Shown piece by piece: positions 8,918 through 19,860 of a DNA stretch of 64,000 nt. The stretch's first letter is position 1. Each line of letters begins with the position of its first letter. The notes beneath the pieces are model-generated. The model did no database searches. It had not been told where the DNA came from and saw only the letters and a program-made list of their open reading frames with translations. The translations under genes were made by a program, and so were the position numbers. The DNA is from Nocardioides sp. Root190 (GTDB taxonomy: Bacteria; Actinomycetota; Actinomycetes; Propionibacteriales; Nocardioidaceae): the NCBI RefSeq assembly GCF_001428565.1, contig NZ_LMIA01000008.1, forward strand, positions 218,808 to 282,807, given 5' to 3'.

Positions 8918-9505
8918 TCAGGCTTGCGACCACTCGCTGCGCAGCAGCCCGTAGACCGACGTGTCGCTCCAGCTGCCGTCGCGGTCGGGGTAGTCCTGGC
9001 GGGTGTGGGCCTCGTGCCTCATGCCGAGCCGCTCGCACAACCGTGCCGACGCCAGGTTGCGCGGGTCCAGCTGGGCCACGAGCCTGTGCAGCGGGTAGTG
9101 CGTGAAGGCCAGGTCCACCAGCGCCCGGGCCGCCTCGGTCGCGAATCCCCGGCCGGCGTGCTCGGGGGCGAAGACCCAGCCCAGCTCGGCGATCGAGGGG
9201 AGGTCGTCGGGGCCGTGCTGGGCGGTGAACCGCAGCATCAGGTCGCCGACCAGCACGCCCTCGTGCTCGACCGCTAGGGTCAGGTGCTCGCCCACCGCCT
9301 GGGGTGCGGTCCCGCCGACCAGACGCTCCATCCGGTGGGTCAGGCCGTCCTGGTCCAGTGCCGCGAACGGGAGGTAGCGCGTGACCTCGGGATCACTGCA
9401 GTACCTGCCGATCGCGTCCCGGTCACCCGGCACGACCGTGCGCAGCAGGAGGCGTTCGGTGGCCACGGGGAGGAGGGGCGGCGGCAGTGTCGGCTCGGAA
9501 CCCAT
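8918..9505 (-). CDS. GNAT-family N-acetyltransferase (RimJ/RimL-like)
   Basis: This 195-residue acetyltransferase of the RimJ/RimL type transfers acetyl from acetyl-CoA to an amine, either a protein N-terminus or a small molecule. The N-terminus TERLLLRTVVPGD is typical. The acetyl-CoA-binding motif A is seen as ELGWVFAPEHAGRGFATEAARAL, followed by HRLVAQLDPRNLASARLCERLG near residue 150. The gene is complete. It converges on the RDD-FHA gene, with 9 bp between stops. The substrate cannot be told from the sequence. Confidence 0.9.
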   Translation of the reverse strand: MGSEPTLPPPLLPVATERLLLRTVVPGDRDAIGRYCSDPEVTRYLPFAALDQDGLTHRMERLVGGTAPQAVGEHLTLAVEHEGVLVGDLMLRFTAQHGPDDLPSIAELGWVFAPEHAGRGFATEAARALVDLAFTHYPLHRLVAQLDPRNLASARLCERLGMRHEAHTRQDYPDRDGSWSDTSVYGLLRSEWSQA

Positions 9506-9638
9506 GGCCTGAGACTAGGACGCATCCGGGGGCCGGGCGAAAGTGCTTTCGGTACGGTCGAACCGATGTCCTACGATGTGCCGTCGCGCGCCACAACGGT
9601 GCGCGAGTGCTGACGAGCAGACGAGGAAGGTCGAGTCC

Positions 9639-10034
9639 GTGCCGACTGGCAAGGTGAAGTGGTACGACACGGAGAAGGGCTTCGGCTTCCTCTCCCAGAC
9701 CGACGGTCCGGACGTCTACGTCCGCTCCGACGCGCTGCCCGAGGGCGTCGCCACGCTCAAGGCCGGCACCAAGGTCGAGTTCGGCATCGCCCAGGGTCGC
9801 CGCGGCGACCAGGCGCTGCAGGTCAAGCTCATCGACGCGCCCGCCTCCGTCTCCCGCAACCAGCAGCAGGCCAAGCGCAAGACGCCGGAGGAGATGGTCC
9901 CGATCGTCGAGGACCTGATCCGTCTGCTCGACGGCGTCGGCGAGGCCTACCGCCACGGACGTCACCCCGACCGTCGTGCGGCCCAGCCGGTCGCCAAGGT
10001 CCTGCGCGCGCTGGCCGACGAGCTCGAGCTCTGA
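9639..10034 (+). CDS. Cold-shock-domain protein (CspB-like, long form)
   Basis: This is a 131-residue nucleic-acid chaperone. Residues 1-65 are a cold-shock domain with RNP1 (KGFGFL) and RNP2 (DVYVRS). About 60 further residues form an actinobacteria-type C-terminal extension ([16 protein letters not shown] through ALADELEL), probably helical. Start GTG at 9639 is preceded by GAGGAAGG at 9623-9630. A TACGAT hexamer at 9572-9577 could be a -10 box. The long form matches mycobacterial CspB rather than the 67-residue CspA type, and the RNP2 aromatic position carries Tyr. Confidence 0.92.
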   Translation: MPTGKVKWYDTEKGFGFLSQTDGPDVYVRSDALPEGVATLKAGTKVEFGIAQGRRGDQALQVKLIDAPASVSRNQQQAKRKTPEEMVPIVEDLIRLLDGVGEAYRHGRHPDRRAAQPVAKVLRALADELEL

Positions 10035-10060
10035 ACAACGGCGCCAGCGCGCCGCAGCTG

Positions 10061-11551
10061 CTACTGCGTGACGGTGGCGACGGGTTCGGGCGCGTCGTCG
10101 CGCCGCCGCCGGGTCGGCGCTGAGCGCAGCACGAAGACCGCCCAGCTGCCCAGCAGGACGGCGGCGAAGGCGAGCCCGAAGTCGTTGACGGCGGGGTAGG
10201 ACAGGATCACCCCGAGGAAGCCGCCGATCACCCAGGCGAGCTGCAGGGTGGTGTCCCCCTTGGCGAACGCACTCGCGTGCGACCGCACCGGCACGCCGGT
10301 CTGGATCGTGGAGTCGAGGGAGACCTTGGCGAGGTACTGCATCAGGCCGACGGTCAGGCCCAGCACGACCAGCAGGAACAGGCCGTAGAACAGGGTCGCG
10401 AACACCAGCGCCACGATGTCGGCCAGCAGCGCCACCACGACCATCACGGCCGGGTTGATCTTGCGCGCGACCGACGCCACGACGATCCCGATCGTGTTGC
10501 CGAGACCGGCCGCACCGATCACGAGGCCGACGAGCAGGGTCGACTTGGTCTTCGTCTCCCAGCCGTCGAGCGGCTCGGTCGCCAGCACGAACGTCATGAA
10601 CATGGTGAGGAAGCCCGACAGCAGGCGCGGACCGCAGTTGGCGCGGAGTGCGAAGGCGACGCGCGGCGGGAGTCCGGTGCCGCGACGGGCGCCGGTCGCC
10701 GTGACGCGCGGGGCGTCGATCGACTCCTCGCCGGTCGAGGAGTCGACCTGGCTGGGCAGGAGGATCGCGGCGACGGTGCCGACGATGAAGACGAGGAAGG
10801 CGTAGCGGCAGGCCCACTCGGGTCCGATCCAGTACGCCGCCCCGGCGAGCGGTGCCGAGGCACACGCCCCGACCACGCCGGCGAGGGCGACGCGACCGTT
10901 GGCCTTCACCAGGGTGATCTCGTGGGGGAGCAGGCGAGGCACGGCCGAGGCCTTCGCGACGCCGTAGGCCTTGCCGGAGACCAGGACACCCAGCGCCGCG
11001 ACGTAGAACCAGGGCGAGCCGCTCGCGAGCGTGCCGGCCAGGACCCAGCACAGGAAGGCCCGGAAGGCGAAGGTCGCGCCGATCGCCCAGCGGCGACCGT
11101 GGCTGAAGCGGTCGAGGAAGGGACCGATCAGCGGTGCCACGATGGCGAAGGGCACCATCGTCAGGCCGAGGAACAGCAGCACCGGGCCACGCTGGCCGCT
11201 GGTCGCGCCGGCGAAGAACACCGTGCCGGCGAGAGCGATGGCGAAGGCGGAGTCACCGGCGGCGTTGAACGCGTGCAGCTCGATCAGTCGCTTGAGCCCC
11301 GACCGCTCGGCGCCCTGGGCGCCCGCGGCCTTGCGCGCCGTCCGCACCGTCGAGCGGCTCGCCCGGCCCGTGACCCGGGCGACGCCCTTCACGCCACGAG
11401 CGGCCGCGCGGGCTGCACGCACCGAGCCGGCCTCGCCGTGCACCTCGTTCGCGGGTGCGCCCGGAGGCGGCGGCGGAGGCGGCGGGTGGCCGGCGGCGTC
11501 GGGCCGCGGGTGGTCACCGGGTGCGCGGGGGCCTGCTCCGTCGGTGCTCAC
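10061..11551 (-). CDS. MFS transporter
   Basis: This is a 496-residue major facilitator protein with about 12 hydrophobic segments beginning around residue 95. It is preceded by a charged, Pro-rich cytosolic tail of about 90 residues containing a run of prolines. It resembles Rv0876c-type permeases found near cspB and DUF3027 genes in mycobacteria. The substrate is unknown. The start is a GTG at 11551. It converges on the cold-shock gene. Confidence 0.88.
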   Translation of the reverse strand: MSTDGAGPRAPGDHPRPDAAGHPPPPPPPPGAPANEVHGEAGSVRAARAAARGVKGVARVTGRASRSTVRTARKAAGAQGAERSGLKRLIELHAFNAAGDSAFAIALAGTVFFAGATSGQRGPVLLFLGLTMVPFAIVAPLIGPFLDRFSHGRRWAIGATFAFRAFLCWVLAGTLASGSPWFYVAALGVLVSGKAYGVAKASAVPRLLPHEITLVKANGRVALAGVVGACASAPLAGAAYWIGPEWACRYAFLVFIVGTVAAILLPSQVDSSTGEESIDAPRVTATGARRGTGLPPRVAFALRANCGPRLLSGFLTMFMTFVLATEPLDGWETKTKSTLLVGLVIGAAGLGNTIGIVVASVARKINPAVMVVVALLADIVALVFATLFYGLFLLVVLGLTVGLMQYLAKVSLDSTIQTGVPVRSHASAFAKGDTTLQLAWVIGGFLGVILSYPAVNDFGLAFAAVLLGSWAVFVLRSAPTRRRRDDAPEPVATVTQ

Positions 11552-11643
11552 GTCCCTATCTTGCCCGTCGGGGCCGACGACACACGTCCGGAGGCCCCTC
11601 AGGACGCCCGCGATTCGGCCCCGAGGTGACGATCGTCGCCGGA

Positions 11644-12438
11644 ATGGTGAATGCTGTGCCCGTGTCCACCCTCGAGCGCAAGCTGACTGACGCCGTCACG
11701 GCCGACGCCGTCGACGATGCCCGCACCGCTCTGCTCGACGAGGTCGGCGCCAACGACGTGGGCGACTACCTCGGCCACGAGATCGACGGCCTGCGTGTCG
11801 TGACGCACCACTTCGACTGCGCCCGCAAGGGTTACCGCGGCTGGCAGTGGGCGGTCACCCTGACCCGGGCCTCGCGTCAGCGCAAGGTCACCGTCGTCGA
11901 GGTCGTGCTGCTGCCCGGCGACGAGGCGATCATCGCTCCCGCCTGGGTTCCCTACCGCGAGCGCCTGCAGCCCGGCGACATGTCGCCCGGCGACCTGCTG
12001 CCGGTCGACGACGACGACGCCCGCCTCGTCCCGACGTACTCCTTCGGTGACGACCCGCTCGACACCGACGAGAAGACCCAGGTCCGCGAGGTCGCCAAGG
12101 ACCTCGGCCTGGGCCGGGTCCGCACGCTCTCGCCCGAGGGTCGCGACCGCGCCGCCGAGCGCTGGTACGACGGCGACGCCGGCCCCGAGGCCGCGATCGC
12201 CAAGTCGGCGCCCCACTCCTGCCACTCGTGCGGCTTCCTCGTTCGCCTCGCGGGGCCGCTCTCCGAGATGTTCGGTGTGTGCGCCAACGGCGACGCGAAC
12301 GACGACGCCAGGGTCGTCGCCCACCAGCACGGCTGCGGCGCGCACTCGGAGGTGCGGCTGACCAAGCGTCAGCAGGCCCAGCCGCCCGCGCCGCCGGTCA
12401 TCGACACGATCTCGCTCGACGACCTCGAAGTCTTCTAG
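11644..12438 (+). CDS. DUF3027 protein with C-terminal zinc-binding cysteines
   Basis: This 264-residue protein belongs to an actinobacteria-specific family (Rv0883c-like) without an assigned biochemical role. The N-terminal 110 residues form a conserved domain (KGYRGWQWAVTLTRA). Near the C-terminus, CHSCGF, a later CANGD, and HQHGCG give four Cys plus His, consistent with a zinc ribbon. The acidic tail DTISLDDLEVF is also typical. The start ATG at 11644 was chosen because the upstream frame runs through unrelated Pro/Gly-rich sequence. Alternatives a few codons downstream (GTG) are possible. Confidence 0.85.
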   Translation: MVNAVPVSTLERKLTDAVTADAVDDARTALLDEVGANDVGDYLGHEIDGLRVVTHHFDCARKGYRGWQWAVTLTRASRQRKVTVVEVVLLPGDEAIIAPAWVPYRERLQPGDMSPGDLLPVDDDDARLVPTYSFGDDPLDTDEKTQVREVAKDLGLGRVRTLSPEGRDRAAERWYDGDAGPEAAIAKSAPHSCHSCGFLVRLAGPLSEMFGVCANGDANDDARVVAHQHGCGAHSEVRLTKRQQAQPPAPPVIDTISLDDLEVF

Positions 12439-12462
12439 CTCGACCGGCGCTGGTGGGGCGGG

Positions 12463-13110
12463 TCAGCTCGCGGCCAGGATCCACACGGCGTACTCGTCGT
12501 CGACCGGGCGCAGGTCGTAGCCGCCGAACCGGTGCACGATGCCCAGCCCTGCCGCAGTGGCGTCGGTGACGAACTCCTCGGGCGGGTAGGAGCGGGCGGT
12601 CGCGGGTCCGCCGGAGAGGTGGAAGCCGGCCAGGATCCGGCCACCGGGCGCGAGCAGCGAACCGAGCCGTGCGAGCACGGCGACCTCGGTGCCCTCGGCG
12701 AGGAAGGTCAGCACGTTGCCGACGCACACGACCAGGTCGAACTCGCCGGGCCCACCGGCGGCGGTGAGCGCCTCCGAGGTCAGGGCGAGGATCTCGAGCG
12801 GGACCACGGTGAGCTCCGGGTACGTCGCGCGCGCCTGCTCGACGAGCGCGAGGTCGGGCTCGGCGGCGACGACCTGGTGGCCGGAGGCCTGCAGGTGGGC
12901 ACCGACCCGGCCCATCCCGGCACCGGCGTCGAGGATCCGGGCGTCGCGACCGACGAGGGTGTCGGCCAGTCGGGCCTCCCCGACGACGTCGTCGCCGCGC
13001 TCGATCATCTCGGCGAACCGGGCGCCGTAGCCGACGGTCTTCGGTCCGCTCAGCGCCCAGCGGGTGGGCGGCAGGTCGCTCGCCGGGACGGCGGGGTCCA
13101 CCGGACTCAT
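12463..13110 (-). CDS. Class I SAM-dependent methyltransferase
   Basis: This is a 215-residue methyltransferase of unknown substrate. Motif I is ILDAGAGMGRVG (about 58-69), the acidic residue after strand 2 lies in VVAAEPD, and motif IV appears as FDLVVCVGNVL. The protein carries only the Rossmann methyltransferase core, so it is a small-molecule or unspecified methyltransferase. It lies 10 bp downstream of the DUF2530 gene on the same strand and is probably co-transcribed. Confidence 0.88.
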   Translation of the reverse strand: MSPVDPAVPASDLPPTRWALSGPKTVGYGARFAEMIERGDDVVGEARLADTLVGRDARILDAGAGMGRVGAHLQASGHQVVAAEPDLALVEQARATYPELTVVPLEILALTSEALTAAGGPGEFDLVVCVGNVLTFLAEGTEVAVLARLGSLLAPGGRILAGFHLSGGPATARSYPPEEFVTDATAAGLGIVHRFGGYDLRPVDDEYAVWILAAS

Positions 13111-13120
13111 CGGAGCGGGC

Positions 13121-13408
13121 TCATTCCTCGTGGGTGCGCTCGGCGCGGATCTGGCGCCGCCGCTTGCAGTGCTCCATGCCGAGCAGCCCGAGGCCGACGC
13201 CCGTCAGGCACATCCACAGCAGCCAGGTCCGGTCCTCCTCCTCGAGCCGGCCGTAGAACGGCAGCAGCGCGAGGAAGGCGAGCGCGAACAGCGCCGTGCC
13301 GACCTGCACGGTCCGCACGCCGTCGACGTCGAGTGGCTCGACGGGAGCGATGAGATAGGTCCGACGGCCGAACTCGTGCTGGGTCGGCTGATCGTCGCGG
13401 AGTTCCAC
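13121..13408 (-). CDS. DUF2530 small membrane protein
   Basis: This 95-residue protein of the actinobacterial DUF2530 family has two hydrophobic segments (about 36-52 and 62-80) separated by a short acidic loop (GRLEEEDRT), and ends in a basic tail. It probably sits in the cytoplasmic membrane with both ends inside. The function is unknown. In mycobacteria the family is encoded divergently from a MarR regulator (Rv0879c/Rv0880), and the same arrangement is found here. The GTG start lies 58 bp from the MarR start, so the two share a promoter region containing palindromes. Confidence 0.85.
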   Translation of the reverse strand: MELRDDQPTQHEFGRRTYLIAPVEPLDVDGVRTVQVGTALFALAFLALLPFYGRLEEEDRTWLLWMCLTGVGLGLLGMEHCKRRRQIRAERTHEE

Positions 13409-13436
13409 GCACCGATCCTACCGCTCGCGGGAATAC

Positions 13437-13463
13437 TTACCTCGGGTAATGACTTAGGCTAAG
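13437..13463. promoter_or_regulatory. Two adjacent palindromes, candidate MarR operators
   Basis: TTACCTCGGGTAA (13437-13449; 5-bp arms, 3-bp centre) is followed 3 bp later by CTTAGGCTAAG (13453-13463; 5-bp arms around a single G). Both lie directly upstream of the marR start at 13467, in the divergent gap with DUF2530. The position fits autoregulation by the MarR protein. The second palindrome shares the TTAGGCTAA core of actinobacterial iron boxes, but its flanks do not match. Confidence 0.55.
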
Positions 13464-13466
13464 GAC

Positions 13467-13913
13467 ATGAGCCAGGACCTGCACGTACGGACGAACGCGG
13501 GGCTCGCGACCGAGCTGCGCTTCTCGGTGATGCGCCTGCGTCGCCGGCTGGTGCGCGAGCGCCACCCCGCCAACGACCTGAGCCTGCCCGCGATGGCCGT
13601 CCTCTGGGGCCTGCACCGGTTGGGGGAGGCCTCGATCGGGACGCTGGCCTCGCGCGAGCAGGTCCAGCCGCCCAGCATGACCCGCACCGTCAACGGCCTG
13701 GCGGAGTCCGGCCTCGTCGTGCGCGAGTCCCATCCCGACGACGGTCGGCAGGTGGTCGTCCGCCTCACCGACGCCGGCCGGACGGTGGTCCAGGCCGACG
13801 CAGCCCGCCGCGACAAGTGGCTCTCGCGGCGACTCGAGGAGCTCTCGCCCGACGAGCGCGACGTCCTGCGCCGAGCCGCACCGATCCTGCAGCGCCTGGC
13901 CGCTGCCGACTGA
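13467..13913 (+). CDS. MarR-family transcriptional regulator
   Basis: This 148-residue winged-helix regulator has the MarR core: dimerisation helices at both ends, a recognition helix around QVQPPSMTRTVNGLAESGLV (about 65-85), and the wing RESHPDDGRQVVVRLTDAG. MarR proteins usually repress their own gene and an adjacent transporter or detoxification gene. Here an MFS exporter-like gene follows directly, in the same frame after the stop codon. Two palindromes immediately upstream of the start are candidate operators. Confidence 0.92.
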   Translation: MSQDLHVRTNAGLATELRFSVMRLRRRLVRERHPANDLSLPAMAVLWGLHRLGEASIGTLASREQVQPPSMTRTVNGLAESGLVVRESHPDDGRQVVVRLTDAGRTVVQADAARRDKWLSRRLEELSPDERDVLRRAAPILQRLAAAD

Positions 13914-13934
13914 CCCACGACCGAAGGAGCCCCC

Positions 13935-15206
13935 ACGAGTCCCCGATTCCGATCCCTGGCCCACCCGAACTACCGCCTGTACTTCGCCGGCAGCATCGTG
14001 TCCAACACCGGCACCTGGATGCAGCGCGTCGCCCAGGACTGGCTGGTCCTGACCATCCCCGGCAACGGGGGAGCGGCGCTCGGCATCACCACCGGCCTGC
14101 AGTTCCTGCCCGTCCTCCTGCTCTCGCCGTACGCCGGCGTGGTGGCCGACCGCTTCGACAAGCGGCGCCTGCTGCAGGTCACCCAGACCGTCATGGCCCT
14201 CTCCGCGCTGGTGCTCGGTGTCATCGCCGCGCTCGGGGTGGCCCAGACCTGGCACGTCTACCTGCTCGCCTTCGTGTTCGGCCTCGGTGCGGCGTTCGAC
14301 GCCCCCGCGCGCCAGGCATTCGTCTCCGAGCTGGTCGGCGCCGACGACGTCGTGAACGCCGTCAGCCTCAACTCGGCCGCCTTCAACACCGCTCGCCTGG
14401 TCGGCCCCGGCCTCGCCGGACTGCTGATCGGCCTCGGCGGCGGAGGGATGCGGGCGACCGGCTGGGTGATCCTCGTCAACGCCGTGTCCTACCTCGCGGT
14501 CATCGGACAGCTGCGCCGGATGGATCCCGACACGCTCCATTCGCCGCGGCTGACGGCGCGCACCCCCGGGATGCTGCGGGCGGGCCTGGCCTACGTGCGT
14601 GGCCAACCGAAGATGCTGATGATCCTCGTGATGGTCTTCTTCGTCGGCACCTTCGGGATGAACTTCCAGATCACCTCCGCCCTGATGGCGACCGAGGAGT
14701 TCGGCAAGGGCGCGACCGAGTACGGCGTGCTCGGCTCCGTGCTCGCGATCGGTTCGCTGGCCGGTGCGCTCGTCGCTGCCGGACGCACCCGGGTCCGGTT
14801 GCGCCTCGCCTTCGGGGCGGCGATCTGCTTCGGGGTCCTCGAGATCGTGGCGGGCCTGGCGCCGTCGTACCCCGTGTTCGTGCTGCTGTGCCCGCTCCTC
14901 GGCTTCTCGGTGATCACCGTGATGAACTCCTGCAACGCGATGCTGCAGATCGAGTCGGACCCGGCCATGCGCGGGCGCGTGATGGCGATCTACATGACCA
15001 TCGTGATGGGCGGTACGCCGCTCGGCGCGCCCCTGATCGGGTGGATCGGCGAGCAGTGGGGTGCCCGGTGGACACTCGTGGTCGGCGGGGCGCTCGTGCT
15101 GGTCGGCGTGGCCCTCGCGGTGCTGGTGCGGGCACTGGTCGAGGAGCGTCGCGGGGAGTCCTCGGGGCCGCGTGCGGGATCGGAACGGGTTCTCCACGTC
15201 GGCTGA
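13935..15206 (+). CDS. MFS transporter, MarR-linked, with apparently non-canonical start
   Basis: This MFS permease resembles the enterobactin-exporter/DUF894-type group (RSLAHPNYRLYFAG, then NTGTWMQRVAQDWLVL), with about 12 hydrophobic segments over about 420 residues. Between the marR stop (13911-13913) and GTG 13998 the frame holds no ATG, GTG or TTG. Homology-like sequence begins right after an ACG at 13935 (ACG AGT CCC CGA), and GAAGGAG at 13923-13929 sits at proper ribosome-binding distance from it. I therefore place the start at ACG 13935. GTG 13998 would delete the start of helix 1, and CTG 13956 is a third option. The gene is probably co-transcribed with marR and controlled by it. 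The substrate is unknown. Confidence 0.8.
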   Translation, partial: TSPRFRSLAHPNYRLYFAGSIVSNTGTWMQRVAQDWLVLTIPGNGGAALGITTGLQFLPVLLLSPYAGVVADRFDKRRLLQVTQTVMALSALVLGVIAALGVAQTWHVYLLAFVFGLGAAFDAPARQAFVSELVGADDVVNAVSLNSAAFNTARLVGPGLAGLLIGLGGGGMRATGWVILVNAVSYLAVIGQLRRMDPDTLHSPRLTARTPGMLRAGLAYVRGQPKMLMILVMVFFVGTFGMNFQITSALMATEEFGKGATEYGVLGSVLAIGSLAGALVAAGRTRVRLRLAFGAAICFGVLEIVAGLAPSYPVFVLLCPLLGFSVITVMNSCNAMLQIESDPAMRGRVMAIYMTIVMGGTPLGAPLIGWIGEQWGARWTLVVGGALVLVGVALAVLVRALVEERRGESSGPRAGSERVLHVG

Positions 15207-15232
15207 GCCGATTTCAGGCGGGATTCCGCATT

Positions 15233-15261
15233 TTGACCCTGCATGGAGCGGCCGGTAATCT
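15233..15261 (+). promoter_or_regulatory. rpsL (str operon) promoter
   Basis: TTGACC (15233-15238) and TAATCT (15256-15261) are separated by exactly 17 bp, a good match to the housekeeping sigma consensus. They lie downstream of the MFS stop and about 180 bp upstream of rpsL. Strong spacing and context support it as the main str operon promoter. Confidence 0.75.
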
Positions 15262-15267
15262 CGATTC

Positions 15268-15438
15268 TTGTGTCTGGGGAGACCCGACACGTCGAGCATG
15301 CCCGGAACCATTCTCCGGACCCTGAGTCCTGATCCGGTGCCCCACGAGGGGTGGCACGTCCGGCACTACAGCAGTGAGCAACATCCCGAGCCCGGCAGGT
15401 TGCCGAGCCGTGTGAGTAACAGGAAAGGGAACCACCAG
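15268..15438 (+). other. rpsL 5' leader
   Basis: This is about 170 nt of probable untranslated leader. It contains a small stem-loop around 15338-15356 (CCAC GAGG GGTGG core). I see no known riboswitch or ribosomal-protein operator motif, and no convincing leader peptide. The purine-rich AGGAAAGGGA at 15421-15430 is the rpsL ribosome-binding site. Confidence 0.5.
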
Positions 15439-15813
15439 GTGCCCACCATCAATCAGTTGGTCCGCAAGGGCCGCCAGGACAAGGTGTCCAAGAGCAAGAC
15501 GCCTGCCCTGAAGGGTTCGCCCCAGCGTCGCGGTGTCTGCACCCGCGTCTACACCACCACCCCGAAGAAGCCGAACTCCGCCCTGCGCAAGGTCGCTCGC
15601 GTGCGCCTGTCCAGTGGCGTCGAGGTCACCGCCTACATCCCGGGTGAGGGTCACAACCTGCAGGAGCACTCCATCGTGCTCGTCCGTGGCGGTCGTGTGA
15701 AGGACCTCCCCGGTGTTCGTTACAAGGTCATCCGCGGCGCTCTGGACACCCAGGCCGTGAAGAACCGTAAGCAGGCTCGCAGCCGCTACGGTGCCAAGAA
15801 GGAGAAGAGCTGA
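15439..15813 (+). CDS. rpsL: 30S ribosomal protein S12
   Basis: This is the complete 124-residue uS12, part of the decoding centre of the small subunit. The streptomycin-relevant loops are intact: [13 protein letters not shown] with the conserved Lys, and [10 protein letters not shown]. The region therefore looks streptomycin-sensitive by sequence. The basic C-terminus (RYGAKKEKS) is normal. Start GTG 15439 is preceded by AGGAAAGGGA. It is the first gene of the str operon and sits 1 bp before rpsG. Confidence 0.98.
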   Translation: MPTINQLVRKGRQDKVSKSKTPALKGSPQRRGVCTRVYTTTPKKPNSALRKVARVRLSSGVEVTAYIPGEGHNLQEHSIVLVRGGRVKDLPGVRYKVIRGALDTQAVKNRKQARSRYGAKKEKS

Positions 15814-15814
15814 C

Positions 15815-16285
15815 ATGCCGCGCAAGGGCCCCGCTCCGAAGCGCCCCATCGACATGGACCCGGTCTACGGATCCCAGCTGGTCAGCCAGCTCGTGTCGAA
15901 GGTGCTGCAGGATGGCAAGAAGCAGGTTGCGCAGCGCATCGTCTACTCCGCGCTCGAAGGCACCCGTGAGAAGACCGGCACCGACCCGGTGATCACCCTC
16001 AAGCGCGCGCTGGACAACATCCGGCCCGCCATCGAGGTCAAGTCCCGCCGCGTCGGTGGCGCGACCTACCAGGTCCCGATCGAGGTCAAGGGCACGCGTG
16101 GCACCACGCTCGCGCTGCGCTGGCTCGTCGGCTACGCCTCGGACCGTCGCGAGAAGACGATGGCCGAGCGCCTCCAGAACGAGCTCCTCGACGCTGCCAA
16201 CGGCCTCGGTGCCGCGGTGAAGAAGCGCGAGGACACCCACAAGATGGCCGAGTCGAACAAGGCCTTCGCCCACTACCGCTGGTGA
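15815..16285 (+). CDS. rpsG: 30S ribosomal protein S7
   Basis: This is the complete 156-residue uS7, which nucleates assembly of the 3' domain of 16S rRNA and contacts the E site. It begins [11 protein letters not shown], the usual actinobacterial N-terminus, and ends with NKAFAHYRW. It lies directly downstream of rpsL (1-bp gap) and 86 bp upstream of fusA in the standard str order. Confidence 0.98.
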   Translation: MPRKGPAPKRPIDMDPVYGSQLVSQLVSKVLQDGKKQVAQRIVYSALEGTREKTGTDPVITLKRALDNIRPAIEVKSRRVGGATYQVPIEVKGTRGTTLALRWLVGYASDRREKTMAERLQNELLDAANGLGAAVKKREDTHKMAESNKAFAHYRW

Positions 16286-16371
16286 TCTCGTCGGGGCGGG
16301 CTCCGCACTGCGCGGTTGCCCGCTCCGGCTCCACCGGTTCCATCCCCAATACCTAAGGAACGCTGACTCAC

Positions 16372-18495
<2,124 letters not shown>

Positions 18496-18575
18496 TCTTC
18501 CGACTGCTTTCCGCCGCCCTCGGCGCACCACCCAACCCAGTACGAGTCAAGTAACAATCCCAGGAGGAGCCAGCA

Positions 18576-19769
18576 ATGGCTAAGGCCAAGTTCGAGCGGA
18601 CCAAGCCGCACGTCAACATCGGCACCATCGGTCACATCGACCACGGCAAGACCACGCTGACCGCGGCGATCTCGAAGGTCCTGCACGACAAGTACCCCAA
18701 CCTCAACGAGGCCTCGGCGTTCGACCAGATCGACAAGGCCCCCGAAGAGCGTCAGCGCGGTATCACGATCTCGATCGCGCACATCGAGTACCAGACCGAG
18801 GCGCGCCACTACGCGCACGTCGACTGCCCCGGTCACGCGGACTACATCAAGAACATGATCACCGGTGCTGCGCAGATGGACGGCGCGATCCTGGTGGTTG
18901 CCGCGACCGACGGTCCGATGCCGCAGACCCGCGAGCACGTGCTGCTCGCCCGCCAGGTCGGCGTGCCGGCCCTGGTCGTGGCGCTCAACAAGTGCGACAT
19001 GGTCGACGACGAGGAGCTCATCGAGCTCGTCGAGATGGAGGTGCGCGAGCTCCTCTCCGAGTACGACTACCCGGGCGACGACATCCCGGTCGTCCGCGTT
19101 GCCGCCTTCCCGGCGCTGCAGGGCGACGAGAAGTGGGGCAACTCGGTTCTCGAGCTGCTCGACGCCGTTGACGAGAGCATCCCGCAGCCCGAGCGTGAGG
19201 TCGACAAGCCGTTCCTCATGCCCGTCGAGGACGTCTTCACGATCACCGGTCGTGGAACCGTCATCACCGGTCGTATCGAGCGCGGCATCGTCAAGGTCAA
19301 CGAGGAGGTCGAGATCATCGGCATCCGCGAGACCTCGCTCAAGTCGACGGTCACCGGTGTCGAGATGTTCCGCAAGCTCCTCGACGAGGGCCAGGCTGGC
19401 GAGAACGTCGGTCTGCTCCTGCGTGGAACCAAGCGCGAGGACGTCGAGCGCGGCATGGTCGTCGTGAAGCCGGGCACCACCACCCCGCACACGAACTTCG
19501 ACGCCTCGGTCTACATCCTGTCGAAGGAGGAGGGCGGCCGTCACACGCCGTTCTTCAACAACTACCGCCCGCAGTTCTACTTCCGTACGACCGACGTCAC
19601 CGGCGTCGTCACCCTCCCCGAGGGCACGGAGATGGTCATGCCGGGCGACAACACGGACATGGCCGTTGAGCTGATCCAGCCCATCGCCATGGACGAGGGT
19701 CTGAAGTTCGCGATCCGTGAGGGTGGCCGCACCGTCGGCGCCGGCCGGGTCACCAAGATCACCAAGTGA
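18576..19769 (+). CDS. tuf: Elongation factor Tu
   Basis: This 397-residue GTPase delivers aminoacyl-tRNA to the ribosome. It shows [11 protein letters not shown] (G1), RGITISIAH (G2), DCPGHADY (G3) and NKCDMVDD (G4), with domains 2 and 3 complete to [11 protein letters not shown] strong AGGAGGAGC ribosome-binding site lies 8 bp before ATG 18576. It closes the str operon and is followed by a strong intrinsic terminator. Confidence 0.99.
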   Translation: MAKAKFERTKPHVNIGTIGHIDHGKTTLTAAISKVLHDKYPNLNEASAFDQIDKAPEERQRGITISIAHIEYQTEARHYAHVDCPGHADYIKNMITGAAQMDGAILVVAATDGPMPQTREHVLLARQVGVPALVVALNKCDMVDDEELIELVEMEVRELLSEYDYPGDDIPVVRVAAFPALQGDEKWGNSVLELLDAVDESIPQPEREVDKPFLMPVEDVFTITGRGTVITGRIERGIVKVNEEVEIIGIRETSLKSTVTGVEMFRKLLDEGQAGENVGLLLRGTKREDVERGMVVVKPGTTTPHTNFDASVYILSKEEGGRHTPFFNNYRPQFYFRTTDVTGVVTLPEGTEMVMPGDNTDMAVELIQPIAMDEGLKFAIREGGRTVGAGRVTKITK

Positions 19770-19789
19770 TCTGACCTGCTTCATCGGGT

Positions 19790-19828
19790 AGCCCCGCAGC
19801 CTTCGGGCCGCGGGGCTTCCTGCTTTTT
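19790..19828 (+). terminator. Rho-independent terminator of the str operon
   Basis: AGCCCCGC (19790-19797) pairs with GCGGGGCT (19810-19817). An inner GCC-TTCG-GGC forms a stable UUCG-type tetraloop. The hairpin is followed by TGCTTTTT (19821-19828). It lies 20 bp after the tuf stop. Confidence 0.93.
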
Positions 19829-19860
19829 GGGTCGACGCGATCCGTCGGGAGAATGGCCGG

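Noticed and set aside
13453..13463. DtxR/IdeR iron box before marR
   Set aside because: Only the TTAGGCTAA core matches. The outer positions of the 19-bp iron box do not, and neighbouring genes give no iron context.
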